Shown piece after piece: positions 23,534 through 31,963 of a stretch of DNA of 64,000 nt. Source of the DNA: Chloroflexota bacterium. GTDB lineage: Bacteria > Chloroflexota > UBA11872 > VXNJ01. The translations under genes and the position numbers were made by a program. Each line of letters opens with the position of its first letter. The first letter of the stretch is position 1. The stretch covers positions 124,001 through 188,000 of the forward strand of contig VXNJ01000010.1 in the NCBI GenBank assembly GCA_009840625.1. The letters run 5' to 3'. Under the pieces are notes generated by a model that made no database searches, had not been told where the DNA came from, and worked only from the letters and a program-made list of their open reading frames with translations.

Positions 23534-26338
23534 ATGCTGAACCGCGGCTTGAATCTCCAGCCGGACCGGAGCCGGCGACCCCTGGCGCTGGCGCTGGCGT
23601 CGGTCGCGGCGATCGGGCTGGGGCTGGCGGGCGCTTTCGCCGTATTCGTGGCGGGGGCCCTGGTGGGGGCGCTGTTGCTGTCGGCACCCTTCGTCAATTC
23701 CATCTTCGAGGACCTGCCGGATGTCGGCGCGGTCGCCGATTTTTCGGATGAACTGTTCGAAAGCACGGTGATCTACTCGGCCGACGGGGTCGAACTAGGC
23801 GAACTGATCGACGAAGGCCGCCGCACCCTGCTGGCCCCCGACCAGATCCCGCAGCTGATCAAGGACGCGGTCGTGGCTTCCGAGGACGCCAGCTTCTATG
23901 ACAACCCGGGGTTCGATCTGCGCGCCGTGGTGCGCGCCGCCTGGCTAAACCTGCGCGCCCAGGACATAGTGTCGGGCTTTTCGACCATTACCCAGCAGGT
24001 GGTCAAGAACTCGCTGCTCTCGCCCGAACAGACGTTGGAGCGCAAGCTCCGCGAGGTGGTCCTGGCCTACCGACTCTCCCAGGACCTGGCCAAGGACGAA
24101 ATCCTGGCCCTGTATCTGAACCAGAACAACTACGGCAACCTCGCCTACGGAATCGCGGCCGCCGCCGATACCTATTTCGGCAAGAGCGTTAACGAACTCA
24201 GCCTGGCCGAGGCAGCAATGCTGGTCGGCATACCGCGCGCGCCGACGGCGCTGAACCCCTTCGCCGACCTGGCTTCGGCTACCAGGGTCCAGCACAACGT
24301 CCTCGACCTGATGGAGCGCAACCGCTTTGTCACCGCCGACGACGTCCGCGACGCCAAGGCCGAAACCCTGGTGTTTGCGTCGCCGGACCCCGATTTCGGT
24401 CCGGCCCCGCACTTCTTCCGCTACGTGGCCGAATACCTGCAGGAGCGATATGGTCCCGACGTGGCCACCCAGGGTTGGCGGGTCAGGACCACGCTGCGGC
24501 TCGACGTTCAACGCGAAGTCGAAGCGGTCGTCCGCGAGCACGTCGCCACCCTATTGGCGGGCGGGCACAACGCCCACAATGCCGCGGTGGTGGTGCTCGA
24601 CCCGGGCAACGGCGACATCCTCATGATGATCGGAAGCGTCGATTTCGGAAACGAAGACATCGACGGCCAGGTAAACATGGCCCTGGCGCCGCGCCAGCCC
24701 GGTTCGGCCTTCAAGCCGTTCACCTACGCGACCCTGCTTGAACAGGGCCAGACCCCGGCCACCCTCTTCTACGACGTGCCGGTCTCGATCCCGCAATTCG
24801 GAAACGATGAACCCTACGAACCGGGCAATTACGACCTGCGGTTCCGGGGGCCGGTACTGATGCGCTTCGCCCTGGCCAACTCGCTCAACATTCCCGCCGT
24901 CAAGGCCCAGCAGCTGGCCGGCGTGGAGGCGACACTGGACACCGCCCGCGCCCTCGGACTGACGGTCGCCGGGGGGCCGGCCGACTACGGGCCGGCGCTC
25001 GCGCTCGGCTCGGCAGCGGTTCCGCTGCTTGATCTGGCCAGCGCCTACGGGGCTTTCGGCCAGGGCGGGCTGTACCGTCCGCCGAACCCGATCCTGGAAA
25101 TAACCGACAGCCGCGGAATCGAAGTCTCGGGGCCACAGCGCCAGGCGCCGCAACCGGCCGTCGACGAACGGGTCGCCTTCCTGATTACCGACATCCTGTC
25201 GGACGCCGTATCCCGCCAGGCGGTTTTTGGACCGAACGCAAACATGCTCGTCACCGGGCACCAGGCTGCGGTCAAGACCGGGACCACCAACGATTTCCGC
25301 GATGCCGCCACCGCCGGTTATTCGACCCAGCTCGCCGCCGCGATCTGGGTGGGCAATGCCGACAACACCCCGATGACCGACGTTCCCGGCTCGCGGGGGG
25401 CATTGCCGATCTGGCACGCGGCCATGGAAATCGCCCACTCTCGGCTGGCCCCCGAGCCGGTACCCTTCGAGCGCCCGCCGGGTCTGATCGACGTTGAGAT
25501 CGACCCCCTTTCCGGCCTGCTCCCGGGCCCTTTTTCGCCGAACCCGATCAGCGAGGTTTTCATTGCCGGAACCGAGCCTTTCGGCAGCGACGACCTGCAT
25601 GTGCCGCTGTTGATCCACGGGCCATCCGGCAAACTCGCCGGCCCCGACGCCCCTGCCGCCGAAATCGAAGAAACGATAGCGGTCGCGCTGCCACCCGAAG
25701 CCTGGTCGTGGCAGCAGGAACAGGCCAGCGACGATCCGCTCGCGCCGGCACCGCGCGAATACGCTGACGAGCTTGATTTCCTGCGCCCGCCGGCGGGCCT
25801 GATCCTGGCCTCCCCGCCGGCCGGGGCGGTGCTCTCCAGCGAGACCGCGGTGCGCGGCCGCGGTGCCGGCGCGACCCTGAGCTACGGACTCGGTCGCCGG
25901 CCGTCGGAGTGGCTGCCCCTCCCGGGGCCGGGGCCGGAGGAATCCGACCCGGACGTCCTGGGGCGGTTGCCGGTCGCTGACCTCCCCGACGGCCCCCTCA
26001 TGCTGCGGGCCCGGATCGAATTCCCCGACGGCAGCAGCGACGAAATCGTGCGCGCGCTGGTCATCGACCGCCAAATGCCGCAAGTCCAATTGGCGGTGTC
26101 TGAGCCCGGGCCGCTGATTTCGGCCGGCCCCAATCGGCTGACCGCCCTGGCCAGCGATAACGCCGCGGTCGCGCGGGTCGACTTCTATGTCGACGGGCTG
26201 CGCATCGCCAGCGACGCGCTGGCGCCCTACAGCGTCAGCTGGCGAGCTTTCGCCGGCCCGCACACCCTCTCGGCGCGGGCCATCGACACCGCCGGCAATG
26301 CGTCCGACTCGGCCATCCTGAGCGTGGTGGCCGCCTGA
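23534..26338 (+). CDS. Class A penicillin-binding protein (PBP1A-type)
   Basis: 934 residues. One membrane anchor (about 16-52), a GT51 glycan polymerase domain (about 85-270; catalytic Glu in VASEDASFYDNPGFD, STITQQVVKNSLLSPEQT) and a transpeptidase domain with SxxK in GSAFKPF (Ser about 391), SLN (about 448) and KTGTT (about 580). It polymerises and cross-links peptidoglycan outside the cell membrane. The last 300 residues are an unusual extension: an acidic linker, then one or two beta-sandwich modules (AVARVDFYVDGLRIA, AIDTAGNASDSAILSV) like Ig-type wall-binding domains. The stop overlaps the next start (TGATG). Confidence 0.96.
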   Translation: MLNRGLNLQPDRSRRPLALALASVAAIGLGLAGAFAVFVAGALVGALLLSAPFVNSIFEDLPDVGAVADFSDELFESTVIYSADGVELGELIDEGRRTLLAPDQIPQLIKDAVVASEDASFYDNPGFDLRAVVRAAWLNLRAQDIVSGFSTITQQVVKNSLLSPEQTLERKLREVVLAYRLSQDLAKDEILALYLNQNNYGNLAYGIAAAADTYFGKSVNELSLAEAAMLVGIPRAPTALNPFADLASATRVQHNVLDLMERNRFVTADDVRDAKAETLVFASPDPDFGPAPHFFRYVAEYLQERYGPDVATQGWRVRTTLRLDVQREVEAVVREHVATLLAGGHNAHNAAVVVLDPGNGDILMMIGSVDFGNEDIDGQVNMALAPRQPGSAFKPFTYATLLEQGQTPATLFYDVPVSIPQFGNDEPYEPGNYDLRFRGPVLMRFALANSLNIPAVKAQQLAGVEATLDTARALGLTVAGGPADYGPALALGSAAVPLLDLASAYGAFGQGGLYRPPNPILEITDSRGIEVSGPQRQAPQPAVDERVAFLITDILSDAVSRQAVFGPNANMLVTGHQAAVKTGTTNDFRDAATAGYSTQLAAAIWVGNADNTPMTDVPGSRGALPIWHAAMEIAHSRLAPEPVPFERPPGLIDVEIDPLSGLLPGPFSPNPISEVFIAGTEPFGSDDLHVPLLIHGPSGKLAGPDAPAAEIEETIAVALPPEAWSWQQEQASDDPLAPAPREYADELDFLRPPAGLILASPPAGAVLSSETAVRGRGAGATLSYGLGRRPSEWLPLPGPGPEESDPDVLGRLPVADLPDGPLMLRARIEFPDGSSDEIVRALVIDRQMPQVQLAVSEPGPLISAGPNRLTALASDNAAVARVDFYVDGLRIASDALAPYSVSWRAFAGPHTLSARAIDTAGNASDSAILSVVAA

Positions 26339-27018
26339 TGCGCATTGACGGTTTCGCCAGCGTCTTTTCGCTCAATCTCTACCGGTACCCGCAGGCCGGC
26401 GAACCGCCCGCGGCGGCGCCGGTTGAACAACTCCTGATCACGATGGGAGTCAACGGCGTGGACGCGGCAGTTATCGTCCAGCCCCCGCAGTACGGACTCG
26501 ACCACTCCTATCTGAGCGCCGCGCTGGAGATGTACCCGGACAAAGTGCGCGCGATCTGCGCCGCCGGCTCGCCGGCGATTGGCCAGGCCGGGGTAATCGG
26601 GGCACGATTCGACTCCGCCACCCTATCCGCGGACGCTGAAGCCGCCCAGCGGGTCCTGGACGCCGGCAAGCTGATCTACCTGACCGAGCCGGCCGATGTG
26701 AGCGGCTTGGAAGGTGGGCGGTTCTTCCTGGAGGTGCCGCGCTCGGCCGTTACCCGCAGCTCGGTCGGCCGGCTGCTGACCGCCGCCCGCGACCCCCGGA
26801 TCGGAATCCTGGTCGTCGGCGACAGCCCGGCGGCGGCGGATTTTGCCGAGGCGCTGGCAGGCCTTGAGGATTCGCTGGGTGGCCGGCGCCTGGCCTGGGG
26901 ATCCGGTTTCCCGGGCAGCGGGGCCTCCGAAGGGTACGCAGCGGCAATTGCCGGCCTGGCCGGTCTAAACGGCGGTCTCTGCTTCGATCCAGCCGATCCG
27001 GCCAAGGAACCGGAGTAG
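26338..27018 (+). CDS. Degenerate amidohydrolase-2-like protein
   Basis: 226 residues; its ATG overlaps the PBP stop. The stretch GVNGVDAAVIVQPPQYGLDH followed by SYLSAALEMYPDKVRAIC is the classic Amidohydrolase_2 (TIM-barrel) pattern. However, the N-terminal metal-binding HxH motif is replaced (MRIDGFASVFS), the later His ligands are absent, and the protein is about 50 residues shorter than relatives. It is therefore probably not a metal-dependent hydrolase, although fold and position are kept. Its 3' end overlaps the convergent esterase gene by 54 nt. Confidence 0.72.
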   Translation: MRIDGFASVFSLNLYRYPQAGEPPAAAPVEQLLITMGVNGVDAAVIVQPPQYGLDHSYLSAALEMYPDKVRAICAAGSPAIGQAGVIGARFDSATLSADAEAAQRVLDAGKLIYLTEPADVSGLEGGRFFLEVPRSAVTRSSVGRLLTAARDPRIGILVVGDSPAAADFAEALAGLEDSLGGRRLAWGSGFPGSGASEGYAAAIAGLAGLNGGLCFDPADPAKEPE

Positions 27019-27831
27019 TTCCCGGGTCGTATCGCGCAGGCGCGAGTTGCCCTGACTGGCGCCGGCATTGAAGAAGCCGTGATCGGCCCCCGGGTAGGTG
27101 ATCAGCCGACAGTCCAGGCCGAGCCGGCCGGCCAATCGGTCGAACGCCGACGCCGACGCGCAGGGAATCAGGGCGTCGTCCTCCCCGTGCATGATCAGGG
27201 TCGGCGGCAGGTCCGGGCCGAGATGGTGGGCTGCCGAAATCGACTTTGCCGGCCACCCTATCGCCTTTTCGAAAAACTCCACCCGTTCCGGGTCCAGCTC
27301 GAAGATCCCGGGCAGCGGCGCCGTGACCAGCAGGGGGTTGTACAGTGCCAGGGCACTGGGCCCCGGGCCGGATTGGGGGCGGGCAAACGTCGACAGACCG
27401 GCCGCCAGGTGTCCGCCGGCCGAGCCTCCCGCGGCCGCGATTCGGGCCGCATCCAGGCCCAGCCGCTCCGCGCTGGTGCGCACCAGCGCGAACGCCGCCC
27501 GCGCATCTTCGACGCAGTCGGCCGGGGTGACGCCGTCGCGGCTGGCGACGCGGTAATCGGCCAAGATTCCAACCACGCCCGCCGCGGCCAGGGCCCGCGC
27601 CTGATAGTCGAACTGGGTCGGCGTGCCGATCCTGTACCCGCCCCCGAAAAAGAACAGGACCGCCGGATGGGCCCGGTCCGCGGCCTTTTCCGGATAGCGG
27701 AACCAAAGCCGCAGCAGCCTGTCGCCGACACGCCGGTAGACCACCCACGGCAGCCCCGGCAGATCGGGCGGGTAGGCGTCAACCCGGTATGCGGGTTCAG
27801 TCGCCGAAGGGGGCAAAAATTGATCCATCAA
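26965..27831 (-). CDS. Alpha/beta hydrolase (HSL-like carboxylesterase)
   Basis: 288 residues. The oxyanion-hole sequence is FFFGGGYRIG (HGGG-type with Phe in place of His), the nucleophile elbow GGSAGGH carries Ser in GxSxG, the acid is in HGEDDALIP and the catalytic His in PGADHGFF. These match the alpha/beta hydrolase-3 group that cleaves short-chain esters. No signal peptide. Convergent with the amidohydrolase-like gene and divergent from the molybdopterin oxidoreductase. Confidence 0.88.
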   Translation of the reverse strand: MMDQFLPPSATEPAYRVDAYPPDLPGLPWVVYRRVGDRLLRLWFRYPEKAADRAHPAVLFFFGGGYRIGTPTQFDYQARALAAAGVVGILADYRVASRDGVTPADCVEDARAAFALVRTSAERLGLDAARIAAAGGSAGGHLAAGLSTFARPQSGPGPSALALYNPLLVTAPLPGIFELDPERVEFFEKAIGWPAKSISAAHHLGPDLPPTLIMHGEDDALIPCASASAFDRLAGRLGLDCRLITYPGADHGFFNAGASQGNSRLRDTTRELLRFLGRIGWIEAETAV

Positions 27832-27878
27832 ATAACCTAGTAATTGGGCCCGCTGCTGATTATCGGGAGGGCGGTTAC

Positions 27879-28493
27879 TTGGACTTGTTCGGCACCAAGT
27901 CGCGGGCGGAGCGCCGCGCCGCGCAATTGGCTGCCTACGGCGATCGCGTCCCGCCCGGACAGCACCTGGTCGACAACTGGCCGGTCCTTACCTACGGCCC
28001 CACGCCGGACATTCCAATCAGCGCCTGGCAACTAAGCGTCCAGGGCCTGGTGGAAGAGGAATTGACCTTCGACGCCGAGCAGTTCAAGTCACTTGGATAC
28101 GAGACCTTCCACGCCGATTTCCACTGTGTGACCAGGTTCTCGATGATGGACAACGACTGGTCGGGGGTTCCGGTGAAGCGGCTCATGGAGCGGGTAAATC
28201 TGCTGCCGGAAGCCAGTGCGATCATGCTGCACTGCTACGGCGGTTACACCACCAACCTGCTGCTCGAGGACTTCGACCGGCCCGAGAACATATTCGCGTT
28301 CGAGCGCAACGGCGAGCCGATCGACCGTGATCACGGGGCGCCGGTGCGGTTGATCGTACCCCATCTGTACGCCTGGAAGAGCGCCAAGTGGCTGGCCGCG
28401 ATCGAGTTCATCGCCGCCGACCGGCCCGGTTTTTGGGAACTGAACGGCTACCACATGCGCGGCGACCCGTTTGCCGAGGAGCGGTTTGGCTAG
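27879..28493 (+). CDS. Small sulfite-oxidase-fold molybdopterin oxidoreductase
   Basis: 204 residues from TTG 27879, which has GGGAGGG ending 8 nt upstream. The reading frame continues to 27789, but only inside the divergent esterase start. It is a minimal sulfite-oxidase/MsrP-type domain: DNWPVLTYGPTPDIPISAW, FHADFHCVTRFSMMDNDW with Cys83 as the probable molybdenum ligand, LMERVNLLPEASAIMLHCYGG-type middle and RLIVPHLYAWKSAKWLAAIEF. There is no signal peptide and no heme domain, so it is probably cytoplasmic. The substrate is unknown. Followed by the LysM gene after 3 nt. Confidence 0.9.
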   Translation: MDLFGTKSRAERRAAQLAAYGDRVPPGQHLVDNWPVLTYGPTPDIPISAWQLSVQGLVEEELTFDAEQFKSLGYETFHADFHCVTRFSMMDNDWSGVPVKRLMERVNLLPEASAIMLHCYGGYTTNLLLEDFDRPENIFAFERNGEPIDRDHGAPVRLIVPHLYAWKSAKWLAAIEFIAADRPGFWELNGYHMRGDPFAEERFG

Positions 28494-28496
28494 AAA

Positions 28497-29195
28497 ATGA
28501 TGCGCGAATTACGCCGTTACCGGCTGTTTCTGACTTTCTTGCTGGTACCGCTTTTCATCGTCGCCCTGATCGTGATTCTCATTGTGAACGCCTTCTTCGG
28601 TGGCGATGCCGGAGAGGTTGATGTGGCGGTGGCGACGCCGACGCCCGCGGTCACCGCCGCACCGGTGGCCACGATCGCACCCGACCCGGACCCGGCAACG
28701 GTGGCGCCCGCGCCGGCCACCCCGGCCCCCACGCCGCTGCCCACTGCAATTCCGCCGGTCGTGCAGACCCCGGCGCCTGCTCCGGCGCCGGAGCCCGCGC
28801 CGACGCAACCGCCGGCCGGGGTGTACACGGTGCAGTCGGGCGACACCCTTTTCGACATCGCCAGCCGCCTTGGCGTGACCGTCGCCGATCTTGCCGAATA
28901 CAACGATCTCTCGGATCCCGGCCAGATCTTCGCCGGCCAGGAATTGCAGATTCCGCCCGAAGGCAGCGCCGCGCCTGAACCCGCCGACACCTCGGTCGTG
29001 GCCACCGTTTCAACCGGCGGCGCGCAACTCAATGTCCGCGATGCCCCTAGCCTGACCAATTCCCAGGTGGTTACCCAGTTGGCTGACGGCGATCAGGTCC
29101 AGCTGACCGGCCAGACCCAGCAGGTCGACGGGGTCACCTGGTACGAAACCGCAAACGGCAACTGGCTGCACGGCGACTTCCTGATCCTCCCCTAG
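28497..29195 (+). CDS. Membrane-anchored LysM-SH3 protein
   Basis: 232 residues: a short cytoplasmic basic head, one membrane helix (about 9-34), an 70-residue linker rich in Pro, Ala and Thr, a LysM domain (about 109-152; YTVQSGDTLFDIASRLGVT, IFAGQELQIPP) and a bacterial SH3 domain (about 168-232; LNVRDAPSLTNSQVV, GVTWYETANGNWLHGDFL). Both domains bind peptidoglycan, so it should sit outside the membrane on the wall. It starts 3 nt after the molybdopterin gene; ATG 28500 is an alternative. Confidence 0.9.
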   Translation: MMRELRRYRLFLTFLLVPLFIVALIVILIVNAFFGGDAGEVDVAVATPTPAVTAAPVATIAPDPDPATVAPAPATPAPTPLPTAIPPVVQTPAPAPAPEPAPTQPPAGVYTVQSGDTLFDIASRLGVTVADLAEYNDLSDPGQIFAGQELQIPPEGSAAPEPADTSVVATVSTGGAQLNVRDAPSLTNSQVVTQLADGDQVQLTGQTQQVDGVTWYETANGNWLHGDFLILP

Positions 29196-29202
29196 GGATG
29201 GG

Positions 29203-30408
29203 ATGGTCGCCGGGCCGGGGTGCTGGGAACCGGCGGACATGACCGATCCGCTCCGGCCGGCCACGGCTGCGGCTGCCGAGTACGCCGCGCATTGCGGCGC
29301 CCGCCTGTTTTTCGGCCTGGCGGCGGTCAGCGACTACCCGACGGTGCGCGAGCTGGCCTTCCTCGGCGGGCACGCTGCGTCGCTGGTGGTCGCGTACATA
29401 CAGGAGGGGCCCGATCCCGATCTGCGGCTGGCCAACCGCGAGCTCGATGCAATCATGCGCGACCTGTTGCCGCTGACCGACGGTCGCCGCAGCCAGCATT
29501 CGCACTCCGAATTGCTCGGCCCGGTGAGCGCGGCCGTGGACAGATCATTTCCCGGCTCCCTGGTCGTCCTCCGCGCAGGCGCCGGGGGAAGCGGTTTCCT
29601 GCGAATCAGCAGGCTGTTGGACGGCCTGATTGACCGGCTGACCGGGGGCGATCGCGAGTTTGCCGGGCGCCTGCGCGAGTTGGCTCCCGGCGAGTACCTA
29701 TCCCACCGCGACGTGATCGTCCTGTCCTATCCGGCCGCCCGCGCCGGTGACCCCGGCGTACTCTGCCAGCTGCTCGGTCACTCCATCCCGGAGTTGGAGC
29801 TAGACGCCGCCGCAACCGAGTCACCGGCTGGCGGCACGCACGTCGCCGACGCTATCGGGGCACGCCGGCTGGGTTTTTCCTATCTGGACGAACTACTCTT
29901 CGCCGCGGCATCCGACGCCGGGGCCTTCAGCGACCGGATCGTCGTGGTGCGGCACGCCCTTGCCGAGCTTGGCTACGGACCGGATCTGCCGGGCCTGCTG
30001 GGGCGGGCCTGGACGCGGGCCGCCCCGGATCCGGCCAACGCGGCCGCGATCCCGCCGCACGAGCTAGAGTCCGTGCTTGCGACCGCCCGCCGCCTCGAAC
30101 CCGAGCCGTACCGGGCCGCCGACTGCGCGGCCGAGACCGCCGCGCTCCTCGACTTGCTCGGCAACGGCATTCCGCCGGCCCAGATTATCGGCGCGCCCGA
30201 GACCGAACAATGGCCGAGCGCCCGTGCGATCTTGGCCACTTCGGCGGTGTTCAATCACGTCGGACTCGATCGCCTGCGCCGCTTCGTACGGCTGCCCGGT
30301 CCACCCGGCGCCGACCGCCTGCTGCTGCGGCAGCGCAAAGACGAACTGGTGACCAAGGCGCTCGAACTTCTTTCCTTCGGCGCCGCGTTCGAGGGGGCTC
30401 CGGTTTGA
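29203..30408 (+). CDS. Protein of unknown function, coupled to dCTP deaminase-like gene
   Basis: 401 residues from ATG 29203; ATG 29239 is an equally good start with GGCGGA upstream. I do not recognise a domain. It is rich in Ala, Leu, Asp and Arg, apparently all-helical, with no membrane segment, signal peptide or cysteine pairs. Notable stretches are FFGLAAVSDYPTVRELAFLG, LPGSLVVLRAGAGGSGF-like Gly-rich sequence, and RIVVVRHALAELGYGPDL. The C-terminal part (TEQWPSARAILATSAVFNHV) is also helical. The stop overlaps the next start in TTGA, so the two proteins are made in coupled fashion. Confidence 0.65.
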   Translation: MVAGPGCWEPADMTDPLRPATAAAAEYAAHCGARLFFGLAAVSDYPTVRELAFLGGHAASLVVAYIQEGPDPDLRLANRELDAIMRDLLPLTDGRRSQHSHSELLGPVSAAVDRSFPGSLVVLRAGAGGSGFLRISRLLDGLIDRLTGGDREFAGRLRELAPGEYLSHRDVIVLSYPAARAGDPGVLCQLLGHSIPELELDAAATESPAGGTHVADAIGARRLGFSYLDELLFAAASDAGAFSDRIVVVRHALAELGYGPDLPGLLGRAWTRAAPDPANAAAIPPHELESVLATARRLEPEPYRAADCAAETAALLDLLGNGIPPAQIIGAPETEQWPSARAILATSAVFNHVGLDRLRRFVRLPGPPGADRLLLRQRKDELVTKALELLSFGAAFEGAPV

Positions 30409-31046
30409 CCGATAAACCGCTGCCGCTGCCGGCGGTCTCCGACGAGGAGCTCAATCGCCGTCTGCTCAGCCCCGACAAGTCCGAAGACCTCGCGATCGTG
30501 CCACTCGGCTCCTCACGGGTGACCGGTTCGGCAATTGACGTACGCCTGGGTACCCGGTTCGTCAGCATGCGGCGCACTGCCACCGCCGCCATCGACCTGA
30601 TCGACTCCGATCCGACCGGGGTGGCACGTTTGCTCGAAGAGCGCCAGCTCGCCTTTGGCGAGAGCTATAACCTGCACCCCGGCGAACTCATCCTGGCCGC
30701 GACCCTCGAATACATCGCCCTGCCGGGCGACCTGGCCGCCACGGTGGCCTCGCGATCCTCCTACGGCCGGGTCGGCCTGGTGATCGCCACCGCTCCATAC
30801 GTCCATCCACACTACCGCGGTTGCCTGACCCTTGAGTTGGCCAACCTGGGCAGCACTCCGCTGATCCTTTACGCGGGCCTCCCTGTCGCCCAGCTCTCCT
30901 TCATGCGCGCCAACGCCGCCGTTTTCCGACCATCCCGCTATAACCTGGCCACCGGCCCGCTCTTCCCCACCGCCGCTTCCGACGACCGAGCACACCTACG
31001 CCAGATCAAGCGCTCCTTCCAGCAACGGTCCCGGTTGGTCGATTGA
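30405..31046 (+). CDS. dCTP deaminase / dUTPase-family protein
   Basis: 213 residues from TTG 30405, with GAGGGGG upstream and the TTGA overlap to the previous gene. The trimeric dUTPase fold of Dcd is clear: GSAIDVRLGTRFV, YNLHPGELILAATLEYIALP, VASRSSYGRVGLVIATA, HPHYRGCLTLELANLGSTPL (the Glu is the catalytic position in Dcd) and AGLPVAQLSFM. It could deaminate dCTP to dUTP. A C-terminal tail ending KRSFQQRSRLVD may close the site. Dcd relatives that act as dCTPases exist, so exact activity is open. Confidence 0.85.
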   Translation: MTDKPLPLPAVSDEELNRRLLSPDKSEDLAIVPLGSSRVTGSAIDVRLGTRFVSMRRTATAAIDLIDSDPTGVARLLEERQLAFGESYNLHPGELILAATLEYIALPGDLAATVASRSSYGRVGLVIATAPYVHPHYRGCLTLELANLGSTPLILYAGLPVAQLSFMRANAAVFRPSRYNLATGPLFPTAASDDRAHLRQIKRSFQQRSRLVD

Positions 31047-31053
31047 CCGCCGG

Positions 31054-31569
31054 CTAGCGGCGAATCCCCAGTGCCGCCAGCAGGTCGCGCCGCATCCGCA
31101 GCAGGGGGCTGTCGGCCGGGTTGGTCACCACCAGGACCTTGGTCTGGGTCACCCGGTCGTGCACCGTCAATCCATCGCTGTCCAGGTACTTCCACCAGTA
31201 AATGGCGCCGACGAAGACCGGGGACAGAAACGCCTGCATCAATCCGCGGATCACCATCGTCTCGTTGGCCGCCGGTTTAGAGGTCTTCCGATCAACGATC
31301 CGCAGTCCCATTACCGCCTTCCCCGGGCTCGCACCATACACCGCGTAGAACAGCGGCCAATATCCGATTCCGATGACCGCGTTCGCCGTCAGCGCGATGA
31401 ATATCACCCCGCCTCCGATCACCGGAATCTGGCTCAGCGTCGCGGCCATCACGTAGACCACGCTGATCGTTCCGCCGGCGAACAGGAAATCGATCAAAAG
31501 CGCCATAAGGCGGGCCAGGTCCTCGGCCTCGTAGCCCTCGATCGGTTCCGCGTTCACCCTCGCCCCCAA
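31054..31569 (-). CDS. RDD-family membrane protein
   Basis: 171 residues with hydrophobic segments near 20-45, 50-80 and 112-130. LARLMALLIDFLFAG gives the N-terminal Arg/Asp pair, and YGASPGKAVMGLRIVDRKT the middle RDD signature. The C-terminus (HDRVTQTKVLVV) fits the family. Function unknown. It is divergent from dnaA across the 394-bp spacer and convergent with the dcd-like gene (7-nt gap). Confidence 0.85.
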   Translation of the reverse strand: MGARVNAEPIEGYEAEDLARLMALLIDFLFAGGTISVVYVMAATLSQIPVIGGGVIFIALTANAVIGIGYWPLFYAVYGASPGKAVMGLRIVDRKTSKPAANETMVIRGLMQAFLSPVFVGAIYWWKYLDSDGLTVHDRVTQTKVLVVTNPADSPLLRMRRDLLAALGIRR

Positions 31570-31963
31570 TCTCTCGCCGTTCGCCCCGCTGGGCCGCGAC
31601 CGCCAAATTCTCCGCGCGCTTTTGTTATGACAAATCTAAATGTCGGTCGGCCGTCGCAATTTCTTGACAAACGTTCAACATTGCACCGCCGCGACGCTTG
31701 CGAGCGCCCGACATTTACTTTCACACGCACCGCCCGGCTCAATTGTTCAAACCTTGTCGACAGGAAATTTTGCGGTTCTCCCATCCCTTTCAAATCGCGA
31801 GCCGAGCCTTATCCGACCCACAACCCGGCGGATGGTCTCAATCGACAAACCCATACATTCCCACGCATGCCTGAAGCGTTGCGGAAATCACACAACTAAC
31901 GCAAATTTGACCTTGCGCCCACAACGCCCCCCAGCCGCGCCGCCGGACATTTAAGGGAGCTCT
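31570..31963. other. 394-bp non-coding spacer upstream of dnaA, possible origin region
   Basis: No gene fits here. It is richer in A and T than its surroundings. It holds the inverted repeat TTTGT-TATG-ACAAA (31621-31634), a TTGACA hexamer (31664-31669) without a good -10, and two CCACAA-containing nonamers (GACCCACAA at 31815, CGCCCACAA at 31916); a third (CGATCCACA at 31970) is inside the dnaA start. These resemble the 3' half of DnaA boxes. The placement beside dnaA is suggestive, but no perfect TTATCCACA exists and dnaN is absent. Confidence 0.3.

Noticed and set aside
31664-31695. TTGACA hexamer upstream of dnaA as a promoter
   Set aside because: No -10-like hexamer lies 16-18 nt downstream.
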